Assembly (NCBI RefSeq): GCF_003004785.1
Contig: NZ_PVZS01000013.1
Coordinates: forward strand, 1-64,000
DNA from: Alsobacter soli
Lineage (GTDB): Bacteria; Pseudomonadota; Alphaproteobacteria; Rhizobiales; Beijerinckiaceae
Direction of reading: 5' to 3'
Length of the DNA: 64,000 nt
Under the pieces are notes generated by a model that worked only from the letters and a program-made list of their open reading frames with translations, did not search any database and had not been told where the DNA came from. The position numbers and the translations under genes are program-made. Below are positions 18,647-28,589 of the stretch, piece after piece (the first letter of the stretch is position 1; each line of letters starts with the position of its first letter).

Positions 18647-20428
18647 GTGACCCCCATTTTGTCCCGTTTGCGCGATCGCGCTCGCCGCCGCCCCCTGCTG
18701 GCCGCGAGCCTCGCTGTTCTCTTCGCAACTGCAATCGTTGGGGCCGCCCTCGTGCTCGGCCGTCAGCCGGCGACCATGCCATACTCCGCTTTCGCCAAGG
18801 CGGCCGCCGCAGGCGACGTCGCCAAGGTGACGGTCGGCGACGGCCAGATGGAGGTTGTCCGCCGGTCGGGCGAGACGGCTCTGGTGCGGCTGCCCGGGGA
18901 CGCGCTGGACGCAGCCTATCTGGACAAGCTGGCAGGGGCCGGGGTCGAGGTCGACATGACCCGCCCGTCGAGCGACCTGGTCGGCCTGCTGGGCGGCATC
19001 GCCTCCTTCGCCCTGATGGCCATCTTCGCGACCGTCATGGCGCTGCAACTCGACCTCCGCGGGCGCCTTGCGTGGCCTGCTGTGGCAACCGCGGTGCCAA
19101 ACCGCTTCAGCGACGTCGCGGGTCTGGACGAGCCCAAGGCGGAGGTGGCGGAGATCGTCAGCTTCCTCAAGAATCCCGAGTCCTTCGCCCGGCTCGGCGC
19201 GCGACCGCCGCGAGGCGTCCTGATGGTGGGCCCGCCCGGCACGGGCAAGACGCTGCTGGCCCGGGCCCTCGCCGGCGAAGCCAACGTGTCCTTCATGGCC
19301 GTGTCGGGCAGCGACTTCTCGGCGGCCTTCGTGGGCGTGTCCAAGGGCCGCGTGGCGCGGCTGTTCCGGGAGGCGCGCAAGCGCGCGCCCTGCATCCTGT
19401 TCATTGACGAGCTCGACTCCATCGGCAAGAAGCGCGCCGCGGGCGCCTCTGCGGCGGACCGTGAGTACGACACCACGCTGAACCAGTTGCTCGTCGAAAT
19501 GGACGGCTTCCAGGGCTCGGACGGCGTGATCGTGGTGGGCGCCACGAACCGCGTCGACGTGCTGGATTCGGCGCTGCTGCGCCCCGGCCGCTTCGACCGC
19601 CAGGTTCATGTGGGCCTGCCGGACGTCAACGGCCGCCAGGCGATCCTGGCCGTGCACACCGGCAAGACTCCGCTCGCCGATGACGTGGACCTGCGCATCA
19701 TCGCGCGCGGCACCCCGGGCTTCTCGGGCGCCGAGCTCTCCAACCTCGTCAACGAGGCGGCCGTTCTCGCCGCCCGCGCGGGGGCGGCGCGGGTCACGGC
19801 CGCTCACTTCGACGGCGCCCGCAAGAAGATGATGATGGGCGTGGAGCGCCGGAGCCTGGCCCTGGACGACGACGAGCGCCGCCTGATCGCGGTGCACGAG
19901 GCCGGGCACGCGCTCTGCGCCACCCTGCTTCCTGCCGCGGACCGCGTGCACTCGGCGACCATCGTGCCCCATGGCGGCGCGCTCGGCATGGTGATGCGCC
20001 TGCCGGAAAAGGACCGGCTCTGCGTGCCGCTCGACAAGCTCAAGACCGATCTCGTGGTGGCCATGGGCGGCCGCGCGGCGGAAGAGACGGTGTTTGGGCC
20101 GGAGAAGATCACCACCGGCGCGTCCTCCGACATTTCCTTCGCCACGGACCTCGCCACCCGCATGGTGACCGAGTGGGGCATGAGCTCCCTGGGCCAGGTG
20201 AAGGTGACGCTGCGCGACGGCGAGCTGCCGCCCGCGGTGCGGGACGAGGTCCGGGCGATGGTGGAGCAGGCCTATCGCGCCGCGCGCCTGATCATGGACG
20301 ATCGTCGGGACGCCCTGGACCGCTTGGCCGAAGCGCTCCTCGCCCACGAGACCCTGAACGCGACGGAGGTGACGGACATCATCGCCGGCCGCACCGATGC
20401 GGAAGCCCTGGCGCGCCACGCGGCGTGA
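18647..20428 (+). CDS. FtsH-like membrane-anchored ATP-dependent zinc metalloprotease (probable paralogue)
   Basis: 593 residues from GTG 18647; TTG 18602 would add 15. Order: one membrane segment (about 15-37), a short periplasmic part, a second segment (about 108-135), then the AAA domain with Walker A GPPGTGKT (near 195-202), pore FVG, Walker B FIDELD and the second-region-of-homology RPGRFDRQVHVGLPD. The peptidase domain has HEAGH (about 417-421) and TTGASSDISFATDLATRMVT. It is shorter than the housekeeping FtsH (about 640) and lacks its C-terminal tail; it is also not beside tilS or folP. I therefore read it as a second, accessory FtsH. Substrates unknown. Confidence 0.88.
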   Translation: MTPILSRLRDRARRRPLLAASLAVLFATAIVGAALVLGRQPATMPYSAFAKAAAAGDVAKVTVGDGQMEVVRRSGETALVRLPGDALDAAYLDKLAGAGVEVDMTRPSSDLVGLLGGIASFALMAIFATVMALQLDLRGRLAWPAVATAVPNRFSDVAGLDEPKAEVAEIVSFLKNPESFARLGARPPRGVLMVGPPGTGKTLLARALAGEANVSFMAVSGSDFSAAFVGVSKGRVARLFREARKRAPCILFIDELDSIGKKRAAGASAADREYDTTLNQLLVEMDGFQGSDGVIVVGATNRVDVLDSALLRPGRFDRQVHVGLPDVNGRQAILAVHTGKTPLADDVDLRIIARGTPGFSGAELSNLVNEAAVLAARAGAARVTAAHFDGARKKMMMGVERRSLALDDDERRLIAVHEAGHALCATLLPAADRVHSATIVPHGGALGMVMRLPEKDRLCVPLDKLKTDLVVAMGGRAAEETVFGPEKITTGASSDISFATDLATRMVTEWGMSSLGQVKVTLRDGELPPAVRDEVRAMVEQAYRAARLIMDDRRDALDRLAEALLAHETLNATEVTDIIAGRTDAEALARHAA

Positions 20429-20455
20429 ATGCGCAAAACGTCCGGCATGGATGGC

Positions 20456-20481
20456 GATGGCCCGGGCATGCCCGGGCCATC
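20456..20481. terminator. Perfect inverted repeat, bidirectional terminator-like
   Basis: A 26-base perfect palindrome (arms of 13, GATGGCCCGGGCA and its complement) followed on the plus strand by TGTGTTTTC. It lies 28 bases after the FtsH-like stop and ahead of the convergent DUF1003 gene, so it could end both transcripts. Confidence 0.7.
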
Positions 20482-20563
20482 TGTGTTTTCAGGCAGTCGC
20501 CTTCTTTCGGCTGGGCAGGAAGACGCGTTTTGAGAACTCGGCCGGGAACAACCAAGCCCGGCG

Positions 20564-21103
20564 TTACGGCCGATCGTCTTCCTCATCCTCAAGGCGGTCC
20601 AGCACCGCCTCAGGCGCGACATCGCGCTTCAACTCGCGCAGTTCCGGCTTTGCCGCCTCCTGCACACCCACCTTGGCGGCGATGGCGGCCGTCAGCTCCA
20701 GCAAGCGCGTGACCTCGTGTTCGGCGAGGAGATTGATCTGAAGGTCCAGATCCGCCCGCCGGTCCGCGGCCGCGGCCGCGCGGTTCTGGCTGATCAGCAC
20801 GAAGGTCGACAGGAAGATCGCCTCGACTGAAGCCGCGGTGGCCAGAATTACGAAGGACGGGTCGAAGGCCTTCACGCCTGGGATGAGGCCGACGTTCCAG
20901 GAGATCCAGAGCAGCACGGCTGCGAGGTGGATGTAGACGAACGCCATGCTGCCGCTGAAGCGGGTAATGGCGGCGGCGATCTTCTCCTCGACAGTCGCTG
21001 ATCGCTCCTCCCGCACCCGCCGCTCGCGCAGCGCTTCGATGTTCCGGTGCAGGACCGAGCTCAACCCTTCTGCGTCGGGTTGTGCGGACACCTCCTCGCG
21101 CAT
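20564..21103 (-). CDS. DUF1003 family membrane protein
   Basis: 179 residues with a hydrophilic N-terminus, then the DUF1003 core: FSGSMAFVYIHLAAVLLWIS leading into WNVGLIPG (first membrane helix), and DPSFVILATAASVEAIFLST with ISQNR at the end of the second. A charged, coiled-coil-prone tail follows. DUF1003 proteins are two-helix inner-membrane proteins of unknown function. The gene lies three bases downstream of the phosphoesterase stop on the same strand, so the two may be co-transcribed. Confidence 0.88.
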   Translation of the reverse strand: MREEVSAQPDAEGLSSVLHRNIEALRERRVREERSATVEEKIAAAITRFSGSMAFVYIHLAAVLLWISWNVGLIPGVKAFDPSFVILATAASVEAIFLSTFVLISQNRAAAAADRRADLDLQINLLAEHEVTRLLELTAAIAAKVGVQEAAKPELRELKRDVAPEAVLDRLEDEEDDRP

Positions 21104-21106
21104 GAG

Positions 21107-21886
21107 TCACTGCGCCTTTCGCGCTGTCCGCTTCGGCGGCGCCGGCGCCCGGGCGGGGGCGGCGCGTTTCGCGGGTCGAGGTTTCGGGGGAGCCTTCGGC
21201 GCACGCTGCGGGGGGCGCGGCGCTTCGGGCTCCTGTCCCCAGACCGCGTCGGGTCGCCCTACCGGGCCCGGGTTCATGAAGGGCTTAGGCCCCCTGCCGC
21301 TGCCCGCGGCGATGTCGTCCAGGCTGCGACCGGACGCGACGGAACGGTCCTGGTCGAGAATGGCGGCGCCGTCGCCATCCCGGGCGAATTCATCGCGGTG
21401 CTTGATCAGCAGCCAGTTGGTGCGCTTGTCGCCCGGGCGGTTGCGCTTCATGCGCACCAGCACCCAGCCGCCCCGGAGCTTTTCGCCCTCGAGCCTGACC
21501 TTGAAGTCGCCTTTCGCGAAGGCCTCTTCCGGATCCTGGCCGCCGTCCGGCTCCCAGTAGCCGCGGTCCCAAAGCATGACCGTGCCACCGCCATACTCCC
21601 CTTCCGGGATGATTCCCTCGAAGTCGCCATAGTCGAGGGGGTGGTCTTCCACCTCCACGGCGAGGCGCTTGTCGTGTGGATCCAGCGAAGGACCTTTCGC
21701 CACGGCCCAGGATTTGAACACGCCATCGAGCTCCAGGCGAAAGTCGTAGTGGAGGCGCGAGGCGTCGTGCTTCTGCACGACGAACCGACGCCGCGGCGCC
21801 GGAGCGGGCTGGTGCTCGCCGCTGGGCTCGGCGGTCTTGGCGAAGTCGCGCTTGGCGCGGTAGGCGGAGAGCTTGTCGGCGGGCAC
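21107..21886 (-). CDS. Stand-alone LigD-type 3'-phosphoesterase domain protein
   Basis: Matches the 3'-phosphoesterase domain that forms the N-terminus of bacterial DNA ligase D, which cleans 3' ends during nonhomologous end joining. The start GTG 21886 gives VPADKLSAYRAKRDFAKTAE, the normal domain beginning; the frame continues 42 codons upstream without similarity. Signature blocks are FVVQKHDASRLHYDFRLELD, SWAVAKGPSLDP, VEVEDHPLDYGDFEGIIPEG and EYGGGTVMLWDRG, holding the metal-binding His/Asp set. No ligase or primase domain follows; instead a Pro/Ala/Lys/Arg-rich tail (about 45 residues) may bind DNA. Ku and ligD are not in the window. Confidence 0.88.
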   Translation of the reverse strand: MPADKLSAYRAKRDFAKTAEPSGEHQPAPAPRRRFVVQKHDASRLHYDFRLELDGVFKSWAVAKGPSLDPHDKRLAVEVEDHPLDYGDFEGIIPEGEYGGGTVMLWDRGYWEPDGGQDPEEAFAKGDFKVRLEGEKLRGGWVLVRMKRNRPGDKRTNWLLIKHRDEFARDGDGAAILDQDRSVASGRSLDDIAAGSGRGPKPFMNPGPVGRPDAVWGQEPEAPRPPQRAPKAPPKPRPAKRAAPARAPAPPKRTARKAQ

Positions 21887-22019
21887 GGTGGAGATCCCGG
21901 CTGGAGATGCTGGGAAACCGCCGCGACCGCGCCCGGTTCCGAACCGAACCTGCGGCGCATGTTCGCCCTTGGTGGAAGGACGCTGACCGTTGCGCAAACG
22001 CGCGCATCGCACGACATAG

Positions 22020-23705
<1,686 letters not shown>

Positions 23706-23741
23706 CCTGCGAAAGCCCCTCGCAGCCGCTCGTTTCAAGTC

Positions 23742-23765
23742 ATGCCCGGGCTACGGCCCGGGCAT
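23742..23765. other. GC-rich hairpin after pgm
   Basis: ATGCCCGGGC-TACG-GCCCGGGCAT, ten-base arms with a four-base loop, 36 bases after the pgm stop. There is no T run, so it is either a 3'-end stabiliser or part of the dispersed palindrome family; the inverted repeat at 20456-20481 has the same CCCGGGC core. The remaining part of the 299-base gap up to 24005 shows nothing recognisable. Confidence 0.5.
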
Positions 23766-24004
23766 CTCCGTTGATGGCCCCCCAGAGAACGGCTACTCGA
23801 CTGTTGCACGTGGTATTTGCGGCGCTCGTTAGTCCTCTTCGCACCTGCGGCAAGCAAAGCCTAGACCATTGCCACATCCAGGAACAAACAGCCCAATTCC
23901 GCCACGATCTAGACCTATCCGCCTAATAGATCTCCCTCACGATGTTGTGTCTGATCCGTTCGGATCCTCAGGGAGCATCTGCGCAACGGAGGGGCGATCC
24001 TTTG

Positions 24005-25294
24005 ATGGCTGGACGGAACGGCCGCCGCAAGACGGCCGCCAAGGCGCGTTTTGCGCATTTCACCGCTTTCATCGCCGGACTGGCCGCGATCCTCGCGACC
24101 CAGGAGGGCCCGCCCGCGATGGCCTATGGCGACGACCGGTCGCTCACCTTCTTCCACACCCACCGCGGCGACACGATCACGGTCGCCTACAAGAAGGGCG
24201 GCCTGTTCGACGAGGACGGGCTGAACCAGCTCAACCATTTCCTTCGCGATTGGCGCAACGACCAGGAGACGCGGATGGACCCGCGCCTGTTCGACGTCGT
24301 GTGGGAAGCCTACCACGACAGCGGCTCGCAGGCGCCCATCCAGATCATCTCGGCCTATCGGTCGCCCGTGACGAACGCCATGCTGCATCGCCGTTCGCGC
24401 GCCGTCGCCGAGCACAGCCAGCACATGCTGGGCAAGGCCATGGACATCCGTCTGGCCGACGTGGACACCGCGCGGCTGCGGGCCACCGCCATGAGGCTGC
24501 AACACGGCGGCGTGGGCTACTACAGCACGGAGAAGTTCGTGCATGTGGACACCGGCAGCATCCGGGCCTGGCCGCGGATGACGCAGGACCAGCTCGCCAA
24601 GCTGTTCCCGGACGGCAAGACCGTCCATCTGCCCTCCAGCGGCAAGCCTTTGCCCGGCTACCAGGACGCCAAGGCCACCCTGCTGGCGCGCGGCGAAACC
24701 GTCGAAGGCGTCACGACCGTGGTCGCGCAGGCGCCGATCGGTCGGAAGAGCTTCTTCGCGGCGCTGTTCGGGTCGAAGCAGCAGGACCAGCCGGCGACGA
24801 CAACCCTGGCCTCGGCCGATCCGTCCGCCATGGCCTACGCCGCGGAGGCAGACGCGCCGGCCGACTCGACGCCGCTTCCGCTAAAGCGCCCGCCCAACCT
24901 TCCGGGAGCCACCCTGAGCGCCCCGGCGAAGCCCGTGGACACGGCGGCGCTCGCCACCGTGCTGGCGGGCGTGCTCAGCCGCGAGGCGGGCTGGGACATG
25001 GCCGGCGACCAGCGAGCGGCGGTGCAGGCGCTCTTCGCCGTGCGCATCAAGCCTGAGGCGCCGACCCAAGTCCGCATAGCAGAGGCGTCCGTCAAAGCGG
25101 CTCCCGCCCCGGCCGTCGCCGGAATGGCGGTCGCCCCCGCACAGGTGATCGACGTCCGGTTCACCGCGGGGCCTGCGACGGACCTGGCTGTCTCCAGGTT
25201 CACCGGTCCGGCCGTACAGGGACTTCGCCTCGCGCTGCTCGATCCCGGCAAGGCCTCCGGGAACGCCCGCTTGGCATCGGCGCAGCCGAACTGA
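24005..25294 (+). CDS. DUF882 / M15-like peptidase family protein, exported
   Basis: 429 residues from ATG 24005, which has GGAGGGG ten bases upstream. A basic N-terminus and hydrophobic stretch (FTAFIAGLAAILAT) form a signal peptide or anchor, ending near PPAMA. The DUF882 domain (about 45-205) carries the metallopeptidase pattern SAYRSP, HSQHMLGKAMDIRLAD (His...Asp) and FVHVDTG (His), like YcbK and zinc D-Ala-D-Ala carboxypeptidases. The last 220 residues are Ala/Pro-rich, low in complexity and probably extended. Likely acts on or near peptidoglycan in the periplasm. Confidence 0.85.
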   Translation: MAGRNGRRKTAAKARFAHFTAFIAGLAAILATQEGPPAMAYGDDRSLTFFHTHRGDTITVAYKKGGLFDEDGLNQLNHFLRDWRNDQETRMDPRLFDVVWEAYHDSGSQAPIQIISAYRSPVTNAMLHRRSRAVAEHSQHMLGKAMDIRLADVDTARLRATAMRLQHGGVGYYSTEKFVHVDTGSIRAWPRMTQDQLAKLFPDGKTVHLPSSGKPLPGYQDAKATLLARGETVEGVTTVVAQAPIGRKSFFAALFGSKQQDQPATTTLASADPSAMAYAAEADAPADSTPLPLKRPPNLPGATLSAPAKPVDTAALATVLAGVLSREAGWDMAGDQRAAVQALFAVRIKPEAPTQVRIAEASVKAAPAPAVAGMAVAPAQVIDVRFTAGPATDLAVSRFTGPAVQGLRLALLDPGKASGNARLASAQPN

Positions 25295-25467
25295 GACGAG
25301 GTTCGGCGCGGTTGCGCCGAACCAATCCTTCATTTCCGAACAACGCAGTCTTCCTATTTCGCCTGTTTGTACGTCTTTGGACGGATTGAGATCGCCAATT
25401 TAGGGCCAGATTGCAAACTGGCAATGTTTGCGGAAGTTCTCAAGGATGGCCTCCGAACCGTTCTTGA

Positions 25468-26556
25468 GTGAATTCTGCAATGTGGTCACCCCCGTCCGCT
25501 CCGGCCCTGGCGCGAATCCGATCGCCGCAATCGGCCCCGGACATATTCGCCGCGAGTGGAACGCGCGCCGCGCCATCTCACCTGGTCGCCCGCCCCAATC
25601 GCTATTCGCCCGCGGAATGGGACGCCTTCGCCCAAGCCTGCGGCGCATCGTTCCGGGGCGCCTATGCCGCTGCCTTCTGGTGGCGTTTCGATCACCAGCC
25701 TGGCGGCCGCATCAAACGCATGGAGGTGGTTGTTCAGAACGGCCCTGAGCAGCGCAGGATCGCGCAATTCGCCGTCAGCGCGCGGAATGGCGAAGCAGCC
25801 TTCCTGGACACCCTGCAGGTTCTTCCCCCCTACCGTCATCTCTGGGCCGAGGCCATGGAGGCGGCTCTCCGCGCGCTCGGACCAGGACTCTTCCACTACG
25901 GATCCGACTGGTCGCTCGACAACGTGCGTGCGCCCCTGGTCGACGGCATCCCCGGGGCCCGCGTGATCAGTCGGCGACAGAGCTGGCTGGACGTTATTGA
26001 TTTCCGCCGCTGGACCGAATGGCGCGCCTATCTTTCGGCGATCAGCACCAACGTCCTCCGCAACGACAGGAAGTGTGCGCATCACCATCCCAGACTGCGC
26101 ATCGAAACGCGCAATGGGGCGTCAGCCCTGACCTGCGCGCCGAGGCTGAACCTGATGCGCTGGCGCATGTACCGCGAGAAGGGCGTCGCCGTTTCCCCTC
26201 TGAAGCTGGTTCTTCGCTCGGCGGCTCGCACGTGGTGCCTGCGACAATATGCAATGACCGCCCTGGCGATCAGCGAGGCTGGCCCGCTCAGCGCCTACGC
26301 CGGAATCGACTTCGGGCGGACCAGCTTCTACCTCGAAGGCGCGTCGACCCGAAACAACGGCGGGGCCGCCTGGCGCCTGCTGCTGGCCATGGTTCAAGCC
26401 GCCTTCGAGCGCACCGAGGGACAGGGCCTTTTCGTGCTCGGGCCGAGCGTGGGATCCGAGCCGCCCTGGGACGGCCTGGCCCGCTCGCGCCGCCAACTCC
26501 GTGCGACAGCGGTGGAAGGCTGCTGCTTCAGCTTCCGCTACGAGAGCCCGTCCTAG
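25468..26556 (+). CDS. Uncharacterised protein, probable GNAT-fold (CelD/FemAB-like) acyltransferase
   Basis: 362 residues from GTG 25468; ATG 25480 is an equally good start. The first 45 residues are Pro/Ala/Ser-rich. The C-terminal half has the pattern of GNAT-superfamily proteins of the CelD/BcsL type: MRWRMYREKG, then AMTALAISEAGPLSAYAGID leading into FYLEGASTRNNGGAAWRLLL, where a strand-strand hairpin is followed by a helix. No acyl-CoA loop is obvious. This assignment is an inference from pattern only. The gene is isolated, between the DUF882 gene and the RraA-family gene. Confidence 0.6.
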   Translation: MNSAMWSPPSAPALARIRSPQSAPDIFAASGTRAAPSHLVARPNRYSPAEWDAFAQACGASFRGAYAAAFWWRFDHQPGGRIKRMEVVVQNGPEQRRIAQFAVSARNGEAAFLDTLQVLPPYRHLWAEAMEAALRALGPGLFHYGSDWSLDNVRAPLVDGIPGARVISRRQSWLDVIDFRRWTEWRAYLSAISTNVLRNDRKCAHHHPRLRIETRNGASALTCAPRLNLMRWRMYREKGVAVSPLKLVLRSAARTWCLRQYAMTALAISEAGPLSAYAGIDFGRTSFYLEGASTRNNGGAAWRLLLAMVQAAFERTEGQGLFVLGPSVGSEPPWDGLARSRRQLRATAVEGCCFSFRYESPS

Positions 26557-26680
26557 CTCATGCAGGGCAGCCGCCCGCCAACGGCCCTTGACCGTCCTTC
26601 CTCGCCCGCCTTGGATGCGCCCGCCGGCGCACAGCTCCGGCTCCGAACCGGATTCGGCACAAGAAGAAGATGCGAGGACA

Positions 26681-27337
26681 ATGCCCATGACTGACGACAT
26701 CACGCAGCGGCTGTCGGCCTGCTATACCGGCGTGATCCATGACGTGATGCGAGCCATGGGGCTCAAGGACTTCACGCTCCCGCCGGAACTGCGCCCCAAT
26801 TTCCCCGAGCGCACTCTCGCAGGGCCCGCCTTCACCATCGACGGCCGGGTGGATCCCAACGCGGATCCGCACGAGACCCTGCTGGCTTGGACCGGGTTGC
26901 TTTCCAAAGCCAAGCCCGGCCACATCTGGGTGTCACAGCCCAATGACCGTGTTGTCGCCCATATGGGCGAATTGTCGGCGGAGACGCTGAAGAACAAGGG
27001 CGTGCTCGGCTGCATCGCAGATGGCTACGTGCGCGACACGAATTTCCTGCTGGCCATGGAATTCCAGACCTGGTCGCGCGGCCACACGCCGCGAGACATC
27101 GTTGGCTACTGGCTGCCCAGGGCGTTCGAAGTCGACATCCGGATCGGGGACGTCGTGATCGCGCCCGGCGACTACATGATAGGCGATCGCGATGGCCTCA
27201 TTCGCGTGCCCCAGGCCCGCGTCGAGGAGATCATCGGCGCGGCGGAAACGGCCATCGCGACAGAGAACAAGGTCCGCACCGCCATTCTGGCGGGCGTGGA
27301 CCCTCAGGAGGCATACATCCGCTACGGCAAGTTCTGA
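26681..27337 (+). CDS. RraA-family protein (aldolase/dimethylmenaquinone methyltransferase-like)
   Basis: 218 residues from ATG 26681, which has GAGGA four bases upstream. The fold is that of RraA and of HMG/CHA aldolases. The catalytic Arg-Asp pair lies in GCIADGYVRDTNFL, with IRIGDVVIAPGDYMIGDRDG and LIRVPQARVEEII after it. RraA itself is about 160 residues and inhibits RNase E; this longer form resembles the metal-dependent 4-hydroxy-4-methyl-2-oxoglutarate aldolase-like branch. It is alone on its strand, so no pathway can be inferred from neighbours. Confidence 0.8.
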   Translation: MPMTDDITQRLSACYTGVIHDVMRAMGLKDFTLPPELRPNFPERTLAGPAFTIDGRVDPNADPHETLLAWTGLLSKAKPGHIWVSQPNDRVVAHMGELSAETLKNKGVLGCIADGYVRDTNFLLAMEFQTWSRGHTPRDIVGYWLPRAFEVDIRIGDVVIAPGDYMIGDRDGLIRVPQARVEEIIGAAETAIATENKVRTAILAGVDPQEAYIRYGKF

Positions 27338-28102
27338 TGATGCTGGCGGCCGGCGTCATCGTCGGCCGCCTTTACGACCGATTGCGCCACTCCGCCAAGC
27401 TTTGGGGACGCTGCAGGCGTTCAGCTGGCCTCTGCCCGATGCCCGCCAACTTCGCGCGACCGAGAGCGGGTCGCTATCGGCTTTGAATCCATGAAGAGCC
27501 GGGCTCGGGACGTCAGGCCATAAGCAATGCGACCATGTGGCCCGGCCTCGCCATGGACGGGCTTCAGCAAGTCATTCACAAGAAGCAGCTTGAGGTCTGC
27601 TGAGAGTGGGGCTTGAGGAGAGGCCAGGTCTATTTCCAGGCGCCCCTCGTTATCACATAATTCAGCTACGCGTCGCAGGACACGAACAAGCATACTTTGC
27701 CCCCATGCTGGACCGTACAAATGTAAACTGTTCATGACGGCCTGGCATTCCAAATACAACGAGTATTCTGTCGGCCGATGCAGGAATGATACACGCGCAG
27801 ATCAGTGTGTCCATGCGAAATGAACGCTGCGTTGCAGCAGAATCCTTACAGAACAGCAACTCGATGATTTGCAATAAGCGAGCAGGACACTTGGCAATCC
27901 GCTTTGCCAGGAAGCGTTCGCTAAAGCCCACAAAAGCCATGTCGGCATCAGCAACGCGAGCGATATGCTTCCGCAACTTCGGTCAGCGCCTTTGGTGAGA
28001 AGTCGAGGAAACGAGATGCCCTAACCTCGGTCCACGCGCACGAGGCGATAAGGGCGAGCGGCCCGCCGCCCAGCGGCACGCGGCAGCATCGCGTGGGCCT
28101 GC
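27338..28102. other. 765-base region of lower GC with only weak open frames
   Basis: Base composition is visibly less GC-rich than on either side, most of all from 27640 to 27960. No RNA gene, palindromic terminator or transposon end is seen. Two minus-strand frames (27662-27976 and 27421-27759) overlap out of phase; the second is described separately. This may be a decayed or horizontally acquired segment. Confidence 0.55.
27421..27759 (-). CDS. Hypothetical small protein, possible winged-helix
   Basis: 112 residues from 27759, or 104 from ATG 27735 (MNSLHLYGPAWGQ). The middle (MLVRVLRRVAELCDNEGRLEIDL, then SADLKLLLVNDLLKPVHGEA and HGRIAYGLTSRARLFMDS) alternates helices with a final strand pair in the manner of a winged-helix domain. 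No family is recognised. A second minus-strand frame overlaps its N-terminal part in another phase, so the gene may be truncated or chance. Low confidence. Confidence 0.35.
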   Translation of the reverse strand: MYLECQAVMNSLHLYGPAWGQSMLVRVLRRVAELCDNEGRLEIDLASPQAPLSADLKLLLVNDLLKPVHGEAGPHGRIAYGLTSRARLFMDSKPIATRSRSREVGGHRAEAS

Positions 28103-28441
28103 TCAGGCGTCGGCGGGAACCGGGCAGAACGTGGCCTGCAGCACTTCCATGACCTTGACGACCCGCTGGTCGGCCAGCGCATACCAGATCGTCTGACCCT
28201 CTCGACGCGTCTTCACCAGTCCATCTTTGCGCAGCAGGGCGAGATGCTGCGACACGACGCTCTGGCGCACGCCCAAAAGGTCCGCCAACTCCCCCACGGA
28301 CGCCTCGCGGCCGGTGATGGCGCACAAGATGCGCAATCTCACCGGACTGGCGAGCGATTTGAGGAATTCGCTGGCCTCGTCAGCGGCGGCGGAAAGGGTC
28401 GCGATGTCGATGTTCATGCAGTGAGAGAGCCGGGACGTCAT
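28103..28441 (-). CDS. ArsR-family repressor with BigR/SqrR-like cysteine pair
   Basis: 112 residues from ATG 28441, which has AGGA just upstream; ATG 28417 (MNIDIATL) is also possible and gives 104. The winged helix is SPVRLRILCAITGREASVGE, then LADLLGVRQSVVSQHLALLR and GQTIWYALAD. It lacks the metal motif ELCVCDL of ArsR/SmtB. Instead there is one Cys in the second helix (RILC) and one near the C-terminus (QATFC), 66 residues apart. That is the spacing and placement of the thiol-sensing pair in the persulfide repressors BigR and SqrR. Its targets are not obvious; a palindrome lies upstream. Confidence 0.88.
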   Translation of the reverse strand: MTSRLSHCMNIDIATLSAAADEASEFLKSLASPVRLRILCAITGREASVGELADLLGVRQSVVSQHLALLRKDGLVKTRREGQTIWYALADQRVVKVMEVLQATFCPVPADA

Positions 28442-28492
28442 CGCGTCCTGAACCAGACGCTCTCTGTCTGTAACCTTTTGCGAGCACAAAGT

Positions 28493-28507
28493 CATGTCGG
28501 CGACATG
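28493..28507. promoter_or_regulatory. 15-base palindrome upstream of the ArsR-family gene
   Basis: CATGTCG-G-CGACATG is a perfect inverted repeat (7+1+7) 52 bases ahead of the ArsR-family start. It is a natural candidate for the repressor's own operator. The affinity and factor are untested. Confidence 0.45.
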
Positions 28508-28589
28508 CGCGTCCAGGCGACTTTCGTCCGACAATGTCCCAACCTTGAAACGGCCCGCGCAGAGCACGGGCCGTCGGCGCAATGCTGCG

